Assembly (NCBI GenBank): GCA_031261625.1
Contig: JAISJG010000015.1
Span: 1 to 55,631 of the forward strand
DNA: 55,631 nucleotides
Reading direction: 5' to 3'
Source of the DNA: Candidatus Methanoplasma sp.
GTDB taxonomy: Archaea; Thermoplasmatota; Thermoplasmata; Methanomassiliicoccales; Methanomethylophilaceae
The translations under genes and the position numbers were made by a program. Numbering within the stretch: position 1 is the first letter of the stretch; the number at the start of each line of letters is the position of its first letter. Below the pieces are notes generated by a model, which was given only the letters and a program-made list of their open reading frames with translations, did no database searches and was not told the DNA's origin. Below, piece after piece: positions 27,007-34,911 of this stretch.

Positions 27007-28344
27007 ATGACCGATACGATGTATGTAGCAGTCGATGACACCGATTCCGTGAATGGGAACTGTACGACGTTTCTAGCTACAGAGATCATACGCAGACTTT
27101 CCGATCTCGATCTGATCGGATATCCCAGACTTGTACGTTTGAATCCCGCAACACCATGGAAGACCCGCGGTAACGGTTCCCTCGTTATGAGGTTCGGAAA
27201 AGGTACCGGAAAGAAAACATTCATCGGTGTAATGGACGGTAAAAAGGTATACTGTTACGAAAACCAATCCCCGGAAGAGCCCAGTGAAGACGATCTTATC
27301 AAAAGGATCGCACCGATCATCGAAGAATACCATGAGGATGATGCGGATCCCGGGCTTGTTATCAGCAAGACCAAACCCTCCCAGGAATTCTATTGGAACG
27401 GCGTAAGGACGATCATGGACCGCTCTGTCATAGAGAACGAATTGGAAAGGATCGGAGCGAAGAAATTCGAGATGGGTTGCGGACGTGGAATAATAGGTTG
27501 TACATGCGGTATGGCATGGCGTCCCAGGGACCGTACTTTGGAACTGCTGGGATATCGTCCCAAAGACAGATGGGGGACCGAAAGGAAGTTCGATCCGATG
27601 ACCATCAGGGAAACCGAATTATCTGTCAACTCGACATTCAACAGTTGGGAGGAAAGGATGCAGAAAGTAGCCATGGTCCCGGCCACACCCTGTCCTGTGA
27701 TGTACGGACTGAGAGGAGAGGACAGAGAGGATCTCATCAAGGGACAAGGTATCATCAAAACAGAACCGCTGGACCGCTGGCTGATCTTCCTTACCAATCA
27801 GGGGACCGACGACCACATCATCCGCGATCCGGATGATCTGGTGCCGAATCAGTCCTATTATCTCGAAGGTACCGTCACATCCAGGTGCAGACACATCAAA
27901 GGCGGACACGTGTTCATAGATATGGAAACAAAGAAAGGAACCGTCACCTGTGCCGCATATGAACCGTCGAAAGAATTCAGATTGCTTTTCGACAGGCTGA
28001 TCCCGGGGGACAGGATCGGCGTTATGGGCGAATTGAGGGAAGAACCCCGTACCCTGAACGCGGAAAAGGTCAGGATCATCAGTTTGACGGATGAAATAGA
28101 GAAATCATCCAATCCGATTTGCAACGTATGCGGAAGGACCATGGAGTCCGTGGGAAAAGGAAAAGGATACAGATGCCGCAGATGCCACACAGCCTCCGGG
28201 ATCCCCGATACCAGGAAAGCGGTCAGATGGGTGGTGGAGGGGTGGTATGAACCTCCGACGGCCGCAAGACGTCATTTATCCAAGCCTTTGAAGAGAATGG
28301 GGTTGGAACAGCCGGTAGAATTCGTCAATAGCCGTATTATGTAA
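27007..28344 (+). CDS. tiaS: tRNA(Ile2) 2-agmatinylcytidine synthetase
   Basis: Converts C34 of the CAU anticodon of tRNA-Ile2 to agmatidine using agmatine and ATP, so that AUA is read. 445 residues: N-terminal YVAVDDTDSVNGNCTTF and TPWKTRGNGS signatures, ferredoxin-like and OB domains, and a C-terminal zinc ribbon CNVCGRTMES...YRCRRC. Length is normal for the archaeal family. Confidence 0.96.
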   Translation: MTDTMYVAVDDTDSVNGNCTTFLATEIIRRLSDLDLIGYPRLVRLNPATPWKTRGNGSLVMRFGKGTGKKTFIGVMDGKKVYCYENQSPEEPSEDDLIKRIAPIIEEYHEDDADPGLVISKTKPSQEFYWNGVRTIMDRSVIENELERIGAKKFEMGCGRGIIGCTCGMAWRPRDRTLELLGYRPKDRWGTERKFDPMTIRETELSVNSTFNSWEERMQKVAMVPATPCPVMYGLRGEDREDLIKGQGIIKTEPLDRWLIFLTNQGTDDHIIRDPDDLVPNQSYYLEGTVTSRCRHIKGGHVFIDMETKKGTVTCAAYEPSKEFRLLFDRLIPGDRIGVMGELREEPRTLNAEKVRIISLTDEIEKSSNPICNVCGRTMESVGKGKGYRCRRCHTASGIPDTRKAVRWVVEGWYEPPTAARRHLSKPLKRMGLEQPVEFVNSRIM

Positions 28345-28354
28345 CCGACACTCA

Positions 28355-28398
28355 TATATACTCTTTCTTTCAGTTACGCTTCAGTCTTTTATGAGGTG
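28355..28398 (+). promoter_or_regulatory. Promoter and ribosome site of the thiolase gene
   Basis: TATATA at 28355-28360 and a GAGGTG ribosome-binding site at 28393-28398 precede ATG 28404, implying a short leader of about 20 nt. Confidence 0.6.
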
Positions 28399-28403
28399 CA
28401 CAA

Positions 28404-29582
28404 ATGGATGAAGCAGTAATATTAAGCGCGGTCAGGACACCGATCGGAAAATACGGAAAGGCCCTGAACGGTATCAAAGTGACCGAACTCGGCGCAGCGG
28501 TCATAGGCGAAGCAGTCAAAAGGGCACAACTCGCTCCTACAGATGTAGAGGAATGCATTTTCGGAAACGTGGTGTCTGCCGGTTTGGGACAGAATCCCGC
28601 AAGGCAGGCGGCCGTCGGTGCAGGTCTCCCCGTGGAGATCGGGTCCTACACCATAAACGCGGTCTGCGGATCCGGACTCAAGGCGGCAATGAACGCCGCC
28701 GACGCCATCAAAGCCGGCGAATACAACGTGATCGCCGCAGGCGGAATGGAAAGCATGAGCAACATCCCATATGTGGTGAACGGAGCCAGATGGGGATTCA
28801 AAATGGACAACCAGGTCATGGTGGATGCAATGGTCCACGACGGACTTTGGGACATATTCAACAACCAGCACATGGGATTCACGGGCGAGATCGTCGCAGA
28901 GAGATTCAATGTCACAAGGCAGGATGCGGACCTTCTTTCCGTTGAAAGCCACAAAAAAGCGGCAGCAGCACAGGCCGCAGGGAAATTCAAGAAAGAGATC
29001 CTCCCCTACGTTATAAAATCGAAGAAAGGCGACACCGTATTCGATACCGACGAGGGAGTCAGGGCAGACTCTACCATAGAGGCCCTTTCGGCGCTCAGAC
29101 CTGTCTTCAAGAAGGACGGAGTGGTCACCGCAGGAAATTCTTCACAGCTCAGCGACGGAGCGTCATCCGTTATCGTCGCATCGAGGAAATGGGCAGAGGA
29201 GCACGGACACAAACCGATCGCATCCATCGTCGCATACGGTGAGAGAGGCGTCAAGCCCGAATACATCATGGAGGCCCCCATACCCACGACCCAGCATGTT
29301 CTGAAGAAGGCCGGACTGACCATCGACGACATCGATCTTTTCGAGCACAACGAAGCATTCGCAACCGCATCGTGTGCGGTCAAGAAAGAGCTCAATGTCC
29401 CCGACGAGATATTCAACGTCAACGGCGGAGCGGTTGCACTGGGTCATCCGATAGGATGCTCCGGATCACGTGTGCTCACAACCCTGATACACGCTCTCCA
29501 CGACCGCAACAAGGACACCGGTCTAGCCACACTCTGCCTCGGCGGAGGTAACGCGGTGACCATGATCGTAAACCGCGAGTGA
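28404..29582 (+). CDS. Acetyl-CoA acetyltransferase (thiolase)
   Basis: Condenses two acetyl-CoA to acetoacetyl-CoA, presumably feeding mevalonate and archaeal lipid synthesis. 392 residues with intact catalytic residues: Cys88 in VCGSGLKA, EHNEAFA, His in GHPIGCSG, and the C-terminal Cys in LCLGGGNA. It is the bacterial-like (AtoB/PhaA) type. The HMG-CoA synthase and DUF35 partner seen beside many archaeal thiolases are absent here, so another acyl-CoA role is possible. Confidence 0.93.
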   Translation: MDEAVILSAVRTPIGKYGKALNGIKVTELGAAVIGEAVKRAQLAPTDVEECIFGNVVSAGLGQNPARQAAVGAGLPVEIGSYTINAVCGSGLKAAMNAADAIKAGEYNVIAAGGMESMSNIPYVVNGARWGFKMDNQVMVDAMVHDGLWDIFNNQHMGFTGEIVAERFNVTRQDADLLSVESHKKAAAAQAAGKFKKEILPYVIKSKKGDTVFDTDEGVRADSTIEALSALRPVFKKDGVVTAGNSSQLSDGASSVIVASRKWAEEHGHKPIASIVAYGERGVKPEYIMEAPIPTTQHVLKKAGLTIDDIDLFEHNEAFATASCAVKKELNVPDEIFNVNGGAVALGHPIGCSGSRVLTTLIHALHDRNKDTGLATLCLGGGNAVTMIVNRE

Positions 29583-29608
29583 TTCCGAACGGATCATTCA
29601 AACTTTTT

Positions 29609-29633
29609 ACCTGGTCGGCCTGTCCGATCAGGT
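29609..29633 (+). terminator. Hairpin after the thiolase gene
   Basis: ACCTGGTCGG/CCGATCAGGT stem (one G-T pair) with a 5-nt loop, followed by TTAATA. Its 3' edge overlaps GGTTTAATAC, the likely TATA box of the next gene. Confidence 0.5.
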
Positions 29634-29666
29634 TTAATACCCTTATTTTGATTTTCGGATGTAAAT

Positions 29667-30038
29667 ATGAGATATGCCATCGAGTTGCCTGACCCGAGTG
29701 AAGACATCGGGGACAGATACGAATTTCTCAGCTACGAGAGCATATTGGATATTGTCGCTTCAGAGATAATAAAAGGAAAGGCCACAGGTCTTCTGATCAG
29801 AAGACACTGTTGCAGTTCGGTCAACAGACGTGTTCTGAGCGAAGAGGAAGCAAGGATCATAGGGGAGCTTGCCGGAGTTGTCAGGTATGATGGTTCGTCT
29901 GATGACGAGAGAGTGAGTATAGAAAAGATACTCAGTATTGTCATCGATAACTGGTACATGGGGGGCACCCCTTCTTTATCGACAGAAAGGGACGAACAGC
30001 AGACATCTGGCTATGGCGAATCCTGTGAACGGGATTGA
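29667..30038 (+). CDS. Unknown 123-residue protein
   Basis: Soluble, acidic protein starting MRYAIELPDPSEDIG, helical in the middle (SEEEARIIGELAGVV) and with a disordered tail. No recognised family. The candidate TATA box lies about 27-30 nt before the ATG, suggesting a leaderless transcript. Two AGTAATAA octamers follow its stop codon. Confidence 0.65.
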   Translation: MRYAIELPDPSEDIGDRYEFLSYESILDIVASEIIKGKATGLLIRRHCCSSVNRRVLSEEEARIIGELAGVVRYDGSSDDERVSIEKILSIVIDNWYMGGTPSLSTERDEQQTSGYGESCERD

Positions 30039-30046
30039 CGGAATTC

Positions 30047-30073
30047 AGTAATAAGAATCGTTCGTAGTAATAA
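30047..30073 (+). repeat. Two AGTAATAA octamers
   Basis: AGTAATAA at 30047-30054 and 30066-30073, upstream of the 15-bp element at 30085 and the predicted RNA. Confidence 0.65.
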
Positions 30074-30084
30074 GCGACGAAAAA

Positions 30085-30099
30085 GTTATACTAACTGTA
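30085..30099 (+). repeat. 15-bp element GTTATACTAACTGTA, copy 2
   Basis: Exact repeat of 26615-26629. It lies about 50 nt upstream of the predicted structured RNA and next to AT-rich TATA-like sequence (30108-30130), so it may be a promoter-proximal control element. Confidence 0.55.
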
Positions 30100-30146
30100 A
30101 TATCCTGGTATTATAACTGCAACTATAAGTATCAAAAATGCCCGCA

Positions 30147-30380
30147 ACGCGGTGAGTTCGAATGATCTACGAACTTTAACCGGTTGTGGTCGATCATTCG
30201 AACTCTGTGGCAGGAGGTGGTAACATAACCGCACGAACGTCAATCAGAGTTTGGATTAGGCTTTACGTCTGCCTTATACTGAAATTTGAGTTTGTTCTCA
30301 AACGTCGGTAAAGATGTACGCGGGTCCTGCGATAGTGCCCGGTTCCCGCAAGGGAGCCGTTAGTACCTTCTGCTGATATC
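30147..30380 (+). ncRNA. Predicted structured non-coding RNA, family unknown
   Basis: A perfect 14-bp stem, GAGTTCGAATGATC (30154-30167) with 30192-30205, encloses a 24-nt loop. Then come GGCAG (30209-30213)/CTGCC (30269-30273), a hairpin TTTGAG-TTTGTT-CTCAAA (30285-30302), and a GNRA hairpin GGTTCCC-GCAA-GGGAGCC (30341-30358). No reading frame spans it. A TATA-like ACTATAAGT at about 30122-30130 fits a start near 30150. I looked for SRP RNA (AGCAG-type helix 8) and RNase P RNA (ACAGAA-type P4) signatures and found neither. It could also act as a leader of the peptidase gene at 30465. Confidence 0.55.
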
Positions 30381-30464
30381 TTATTGACGTTGATGTATTT
30401 CAATTTTTCAGATACCAGCGTTTATCAGCAAACCATTATGAATTGCCTACACGATGCGGTGACC

Positions 30465-31685
30465 ATGGAGTTGAAGGCGGTCCTGGACAAGATAGACGCA
30501 TCACGCGGGGACATTGTCACGATAATGTCGGATATGATACGCATTCCTGCATTAGCTCCTATCAACGGCGGTGACGGTGAAGGAAAACGTGCTGCTTATC
30601 TGGAAAAATATCTCGAAGGATACGACAGTATAGTACGTGTCGATGTTCCTGACGATCTCGACCCCGGTGTTATCAGACCCAACATCCTTGCAAAAAAGAA
30701 CGGTAAGGGGAAAGGGACGATCTGGATAGTCGCCCATATGGATACGGTCCCTGCAGGGGACCTGAAAGACTGGAATACGGATCCGTTCGAGCCCGTTGTG
30801 AAAGACGGGAGAATATACGGACGCGGCACCGAAGATAACGGTCAGGCGGTCATTTCATCATTATTCGCATCCAAATTCATTCCCAAAGAGGCGCTCGGCA
30901 GGAAGTCCATCGGCATCGCATATGTGGCTGATGAGGAGACCACCAGCAAAATGGGAATAGAATATCTCATCAGAAAGGGATATTTCGAAGAGGACGATCT
31001 GTTCCTTGTCCCGGATTGGGGATCTCCGACCGGGGATCTCGTGGACGTTTCTGAAAAGAATCTTGTCTGGCTTCAGTTCAACGTCGTAGGAAAATCGGTT
31101 CACGGTTCGACACCGAACGCCGGGATCAATGCGTTCAGAGCAGGAACGAAACTTCTGGCAGATCTGATGGATACGTTCGAGAAGGAGTTCCCGAAGTCCG
31201 ATCCTCTGTTCCAACCGCCCGAATCCACGTTCGAGCCTACGAAAAGTCCCGGAACGGTCCTGAATGTGAACACGATTCCCGGTAATTTCGAGTTCTCAAT
31301 GGACATCAGAGCTCTTCCGTGTTATCCGGTCGATGACATAGTCGCCGTGGCGGAACGCATCGCGAAAGAACACGAGAAGAAGAGCGGTGCCAGGATCACG
31401 ATAACCGAACTTCAGAGACACACATCGGGAAAGGAATCATCCATCGACGGAGAACTCTTTATCGCTTTGACGGAATCCGTGAAAGCGGTGACGGGAGTGA
31501 CACCGAAAGCGGTCGGAGTAGGCGGCGCGACATGTGCCAATTTCTTCAGAGAGGCCGGGTTCGATGCGTATGTTTGGGAATACGGCGGAGGAACACTCCA
31601 CGGACCCAATGAGTATGTCGTCATCGACAATATCATAAGAGATGCGAAAGTGTTCGCATCCGTGTTCTTCAGACTTTGCGTCTGA
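30465..31685 (+). CDS. M20-family metallopeptidase
   Basis: Di-zinc amidohydrolase of the ArgE/DapE/dipeptidase group. 406 residues from ATG 30465 (MELKAVLDKIDASRGDIVTI); upstream in-frame ATG 30438 and a TTG at 30384 are alternatives, but their extra residues do not look like the family. Metal sites: VAHMDTVPAG, GRGTEDNGQ, VADEETTSKMG (catalytic and ligand Glu) and a late His in YGGGTLHGPNE. The exact substrate cannot be told. Its stop codon abuts the convergent ftsY stop. Confidence 0.9.
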   Translation: MELKAVLDKIDASRGDIVTIMSDMIRIPALAPINGGDGEGKRAAYLEKYLEGYDSIVRVDVPDDLDPGVIRPNILAKKNGKGKGTIWIVAHMDTVPAGDLKDWNTDPFEPVVKDGRIYGRGTEDNGQAVISSLFASKFIPKEALGRKSIGIAYVADEETTSKMGIEYLIRKGYFEEDDLFLVPDWGSPTGDLVDVSEKNLVWLQFNVVGKSVHGSTPNAGINAFRAGTKLLADLMDTFEKEFPKSDPLFQPPESTFEPTKSPGTVLNVNTIPGNFEFSMDIRALPCYPVDDIVAVAERIAKEHEKKSGARITITELQRHTSGKESSIDGELFIALTESVKAVTGVTPKAVGVGGATCANFFREAGFDAYVWEYGGGTLHGPNEYVVIDNIIRDAKVFASVFFRLCV

Positions 31686-32963
31686 TCACTCGAAAAGACG
31701 GTCGAGCATCCAATCCGCATCGAATTTCTGGATATCTTCGTATTCCTGTCCGTTGCAAACGAATGCTATGGGTTTTCCGATGGTGTGGGCGATTGAAAGT
31801 GCCGCACCGCCTTTTGCATCGGTATCTATTTTTGTTAGGATGATGGCATCGATCCCGACCGCCTGGTCGAATACCTTCGCTTGCTCTATGGCATCGTTCC
31901 CTGCAAGTGAGTCACCGACGAATATCTTCAGTGCCGGTTTGGAGATCCTGGCGATCTTCTTCATCTCGTCGATGAGGTTGTTGTTCGTCTGCATACGTCC
32001 GGCGGTATCGATGAGGACCACGTCCTTTCTCTTGGATTTCGCATGTTCTATGGCATCGTAAGCGACCGCCGCCGGGTCTGCGTCCTGAGACTGCTTGACT
32101 ATCTTGATGCCGAGTCTGTCCGCATGGATGCTCAGCTGCTCTATGGCTCCTGCCCTGAACGTGTCGCAGGCGGCCATGACCACGCTCTTGCCGTTGTCGT
32201 TGAGGAGTTTGGCTATCTTCGCTATGGCGGTGGTCTTTCCGGTACCGTTGATGCCTATGAACATCAGGACGGTAGGTCTTTCCTGCTGTTCTATCCACTC
32301 CAGGAAGTTGAATTCGTTGATCTTGAGGACATTCTGGACCGCGCCTTTGACAGCGATCTCCACCACTTGCTCAAGGGTGTATTCTTTGGCGTATTTCTTA
32401 TTGACGAGGTTGTCGCGGACGCCCAGGATTATCTCCTGTACGACGGGATACGCCACGTCCGATTCCAATAATGCCACTTCGAGCTCATCCAGAAGATCGT
32501 CCAGCGGATCCTCTTTGATCTTTTTACCGCTGTCCCCGATCACTCCTTCGGTCGAGAATCTGTCCCCTTTTCTGGGGGCCGAGGTCTTGTCCTGTTTGGA
32601 TCTTTTCAGAAGTTCTTTTCTGGAAAGCGGTTTTTCTTCGGATTTGGGTTCGGATACGACCTTTTCCGGTGCCTTTTCGGGAACAGCCTCGGGTTCTTCC
32701 TTCTTAATCTTCTTAAAAATGGACTTTTTAGGTTCCGTCGTCTTTTCAGGAATAGTTTCGGGAACGGGTTCCTGTGCTTTTTCAGGCACAGGTTCTTTCT
32801 TTACCGGTGTTTCCGGCCCCTTTACCTCAGGGGTCCTTTCTTCGGTGATTTGTGGCGTCGGCTCCGTTTCAGGCTCTTCTTTTTCGTAAATTTTATCCGA
32901 ATCCAATTTATCGGCGGATTTTCCGAAAACACCTTTGAGCTTGCTTTTCAGGGAGTCGAACAT
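31686..32963 (-). CDS. ftsY: Signal recognition particle receptor FtsY
   Basis: SRP receptor GTPase that docks ribosome-SRP complexes at the membrane. 425 residues: a long, charged Lys/Glu/Pro-rich N-terminal A domain (1-150), a helical N domain, then the G domain with P-loop GINGTGKTT (237-245), DTFRAGAIEQL, DTAGRMQTN and TKIDTDAKGG. Third gene of the L18a-prefoldin-ftsY operon, a conserved archaeal arrangement. Confidence 0.96.
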   Translation of the reverse strand: MFDSLKSKLKGVFGKSADKLDSDKIYEKEEPETEPTPQITEERTPEVKGPETPVKKEPVPEKAQEPVPETIPEKTTEPKKSIFKKIKKEEPEAVPEKAPEKVVSEPKSEEKPLSRKELLKRSKQDKTSAPRKGDRFSTEGVIGDSGKKIKEDPLDDLLDELEVALLESDVAYPVVQEIILGVRDNLVNKKYAKEYTLEQVVEIAVKGAVQNVLKINEFNFLEWIEQQERPTVLMFIGINGTGKTTAIAKIAKLLNDNGKSVVMAACDTFRAGAIEQLSIHADRLGIKIVKQSQDADPAAVAYDAIEHAKSKRKDVVLIDTAGRMQTNNNLIDEMKKIARISKPALKIFVGDSLAGNDAIEQAKVFDQAVGIDAIILTKIDTDAKGGAALSIAHTIGKPIAFVCNGQEYEDIQKFDADWMLDRLFE

Positions 32964-32970
32964 CGCAAAA

Positions 32971-33390
32971 TCACTCGATCTGCCTGTTACTGTATTCCTG
33001 TTGGACCAATGCGGTCAGTTCGGCGGCACGCCTCTCAAGGTCTGAAAGTGCGTTAACCGTCTTTTTCAGAGCCTCGGATATGGTGTTCCCGTTGGCCGCT
33101 GTGAACTCTATCGCGTCATCAAGGTCTTTTTCGACGGCTATTTTGCTTCCGACGCCTATGATCGCGCTCTTTTTTCCCGAAATTTTCACGGGGATGTAAG
33201 AGGAAGCACCGACCGGAACAAGAATCTCGTCCCCTTCTTTGGCATCTGCAAGGGCTTTGAACGCCTCGCGTGCTTTGGTCGTCTCTTCAAGTGACATCTG
33301 GAGCATCTGCACCTGACGGGTGAGTGCTTCCAATTGTGCATTGTACGTATCAAGAACCGCCAATGCCTGGCGGAGCTCGCCGTCTTCCAT
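32971..33390 (-). CDS. pfdA: Prefoldin alpha subunit
   Basis: Chaperone subunit delivering unfolded proteins to the thermosome. 139 residues with two long coiled-coil helices separated by the beta hairpin region ILVPVGASSYIPVKISGKKS, the classic prefoldin alpha signature. It lies 7 nt before ftsY and 2 nt after the ribosomal protein gene. Confidence 0.94.
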   Translation of the reverse strand: MEDGELRQALAVLDTYNAQLEALTRQVQMLQMSLEETTKAREAFKALADAKEGDEILVPVGASSYIPVKISGKKSAIIGVGSKIAVEKDLDDAIEFTAANGNTISEALKKTVNALSDLERRAAELTALVQQEYSNRQIE

Positions 33391-33392
33391 GT

Positions 33393-33617
33393 TTATGCAC
33401 CGATGTCGTATTTCACGACGTGACTTGTAACCTGGTCGGCTGTGAGCTCGGTGATCTCAGTGATGTCGATCTCCCATCTCTTAAGCCTGTGTTTGCTGCC
33501 GAGAGTGGACAATGCCCTCTCTTTAACTGCTGCTTCGTCCTCTGCGGACAGCTCAATCGAGAAAGGCTGTCTTTTTCTGGGGTCAGCGTATGAACCTACC
33601 ACGCGGAATGCTTTCAT
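33393..33617 (-). CDS. rpl18a: Ribosomal protein L18Ae/LX (eL20)
   Basis: 74 residues, the short archaeal LX form: MKAFRVVGSYADPRKRQPFS, then a helix and a C-terminal strand. First gene of the operon. The TATA-like stretch 33641-33650 lies about 29 nt upstream of its ATG and is apparently shared with the divergent radical SAM gene. Confidence 0.92.
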   Translation of the reverse strand: MKAFRVVGSYADPRKRQPFSIELSAEDEAAVKERALSTLGSKHRLKRWEIDITEITELTADQVTSHVVKYDIGA

Positions 33618-33673
33618 AAATATTACCTGCCCTTCGGGAATTATATTTAATTAATAAAGCTTTGGTGTGTAAA
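33618..33673. promoter_or_regulatory. Bidirectional promoter, rpl18a operon/radical SAM gene
   Basis: Only 56 bp separate the two start codons. The AT stretch TTATATTTAA (33641-33650) sits about 27-30 nt from each ATG, so one TATA region may serve two near-leaderless transcripts. Confidence 0.55.
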
Positions 33674-34504
33674 ATGGCAAATGACGGGTCGAAGCTGACG
33701 GATTACCGTCCCGGCGCTCTTTTTCCGTCGGTCTCGGTGACCGGCAGCAGATGCGACGAGATGTGCGGGCACTGCAAAGGGATACATTTGAAGCACATGG
33801 TCCCCGCAACCACCGATGAACAGATCCTCAGAACAGCGGAGAACATCAAGAACTCGGGCGGAAAAGGGATATTGCTGAGCGGAGGGTGCGATGTGCACGG
33901 AACCGTCCCGCTGATATCGTTTTTAGAGACGATCGGGAAGATCGTCGGTATGGGGTTGGAGGTGAACGTCCATGCGGGGTTCCTGACAGAGGACGAGGCT
34001 TCGAAACTCGTCGACGCGGGGGTGAAGGATTTCTCAGTGGATGTACATCAGGACCCGGATGTCATCCGTTCCGTTCTGAACCTTGACCGCAGGCCTGAGG
34101 ATTACAGGGATCTGCTACGCATCATCATGGATGCGGGGGGGCACCCGATGCCCCATATAACGGCAGGTTTCGGCACGGCGGATCTTTATTACTCTGCACA
34201 ATTAATCAGGGATCTGGGTATTAGTGAGGTCGTTCTTCTAACGCTTGTTCCGACGAAGGGTACGGAGTTCGAAGAACCGTCTATTACTGAGGCTGCGATA
34301 CTGGACGCAGTGGATACGGTCAGGAACATGGGGCTGGACGTTATTCTCGGATGTATGAGGGACAGGTCCCTGCGTACTTTGGAGATAGGTTGTATCGAAC
34401 ACGGTGTAAGGAAGATCGCGAACATGTCGCGTTCGACACTGAAATGGGCGGAAGAGAACGGGTTCGAGATAATCACGGATAACCGCTGCTGTCTTATGGG
34501 ATGA
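33674..34504 (+). CDS. Radical SAM protein, biotin synthase-like
   Basis: 276 residues from ATG 33674; an in-frame TTG four codons upstream lies inside the expected promoter spacing. The 4Fe-4S SAM-cluster motif is CDEMCGHC (CX3CX2C); LLSGGCDVHG follows, as in other radical SAM TIM barrels, and the C-terminus ends with NRCCLMG. The family resembles archaeal biotin synthase homologues, some of which (LipS1/LipS2) are split lipoyl synthases, but I cannot assign the reaction. Monocistronic. Confidence 0.85.
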   Translation: MANDGSKLTDYRPGALFPSVSVTGSRCDEMCGHCKGIHLKHMVPATTDEQILRTAENIKNSGGKGILLSGGCDVHGTVPLISFLETIGKIVGMGLEVNVHAGFLTEDEASKLVDAGVKDFSVDVHQDPDVIRSVLNLDRRPEDYRDLLRIIMDAGGHPMPHITAGFGTADLYYSAQLIRDLGISEVVLLTLVPTKGTEFEEPSITEAAILDAVDTVRNMGLDVILGCMRDRSLRTLEIGCIEHGVRKIANMSRSTLKWAEENGFEIITDNRCCLMG

Positions 34505-34582
34505 TCACCGGAAAGCAGAAAGCCGTCGATGAACTGACCGGTGCGGCCCGATATAGATGAAAAGAGTCGTTTTTCAGATATC

Positions 34583-34589
34583 TTTATAG
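34583..34589 (+). promoter_or_regulatory. TATA box of the predicted RNA at 34611
   Basis: TTTATAG, centred about 26 nt before the first strongly paired base region (about 34611). Confidence 0.5.
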
Positions 34590-34610
34590 TAAATGACGCA
34601 AATATTGTAG

Positions 34611-34830
34611 CAGAAGATGTATAACGACCCCTTATGGGGGCCGGGTCCTTTACAAGGGCCGGGCGACATCGAATTTAGGTGATCAGAGTATGAACTCAAT
34701 CACCAAGGGCCCGATGTAGAACCTGATAATGATACCAAGTCGGCCGATGGTTATACACCTCCTACCGGGTGGTATCGGGACGCCAGAGGTGTAAGCTCGG
34801 CGTCCCGAACTGCCCACTTCTTGGCAGATC
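34611..34830 (+). ncRNA. Predicted structured non-coding RNA, family unknown
   Basis: A closing 8-bp stem TGTATAAC (34618-34625)/GTTATACA (34750-34757) encloses a small CCCC-TTAT-GGGG hairpin, GGTCCTT-TAC-AAGGGCC, and a nested arm ACATCG (34666-34671)/CGATGT (34712-34717) around GGTGAT/ATCACC. Outside it follow a perfect 10-bp stem TCGGGACGCC (34775-34784)/GGCGTCCCGA (34799-34808) and CTGCC-GGCAG (34810-34827). No coding frame is credible and the GC-rich stems stand out against AT-rich flanks. A TATA box at 34583 and a T-rich 3' side (34833-34845) bracket it. SRP RNA and RNase P RNA were considered, but their conserved core motifs were not seen. Confidence 0.65.
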
Positions 34831-34911
34831 TCATTATTTCTGATTTAGCATTTAAGCGCTTCCGGGGGGTCACCGAATTTACCGAAAGTACAAACCCGAC
34901 GAGGTCCGAAT

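Noticed and set aside
30154..30167. tRNA T-arm-like GTTCGAAT
   Set aside because: The bases pair in a perfect 14-bp long hairpin instead, and no acceptor, D or anticodon arms fit.
30320..30370. SRP RNA helix 8 in the GCAA hairpin region
   Set aside because: The asymmetric AGCAG-type loop that binds SRP54 is missing; the hairpin is simply a GNRA stem.
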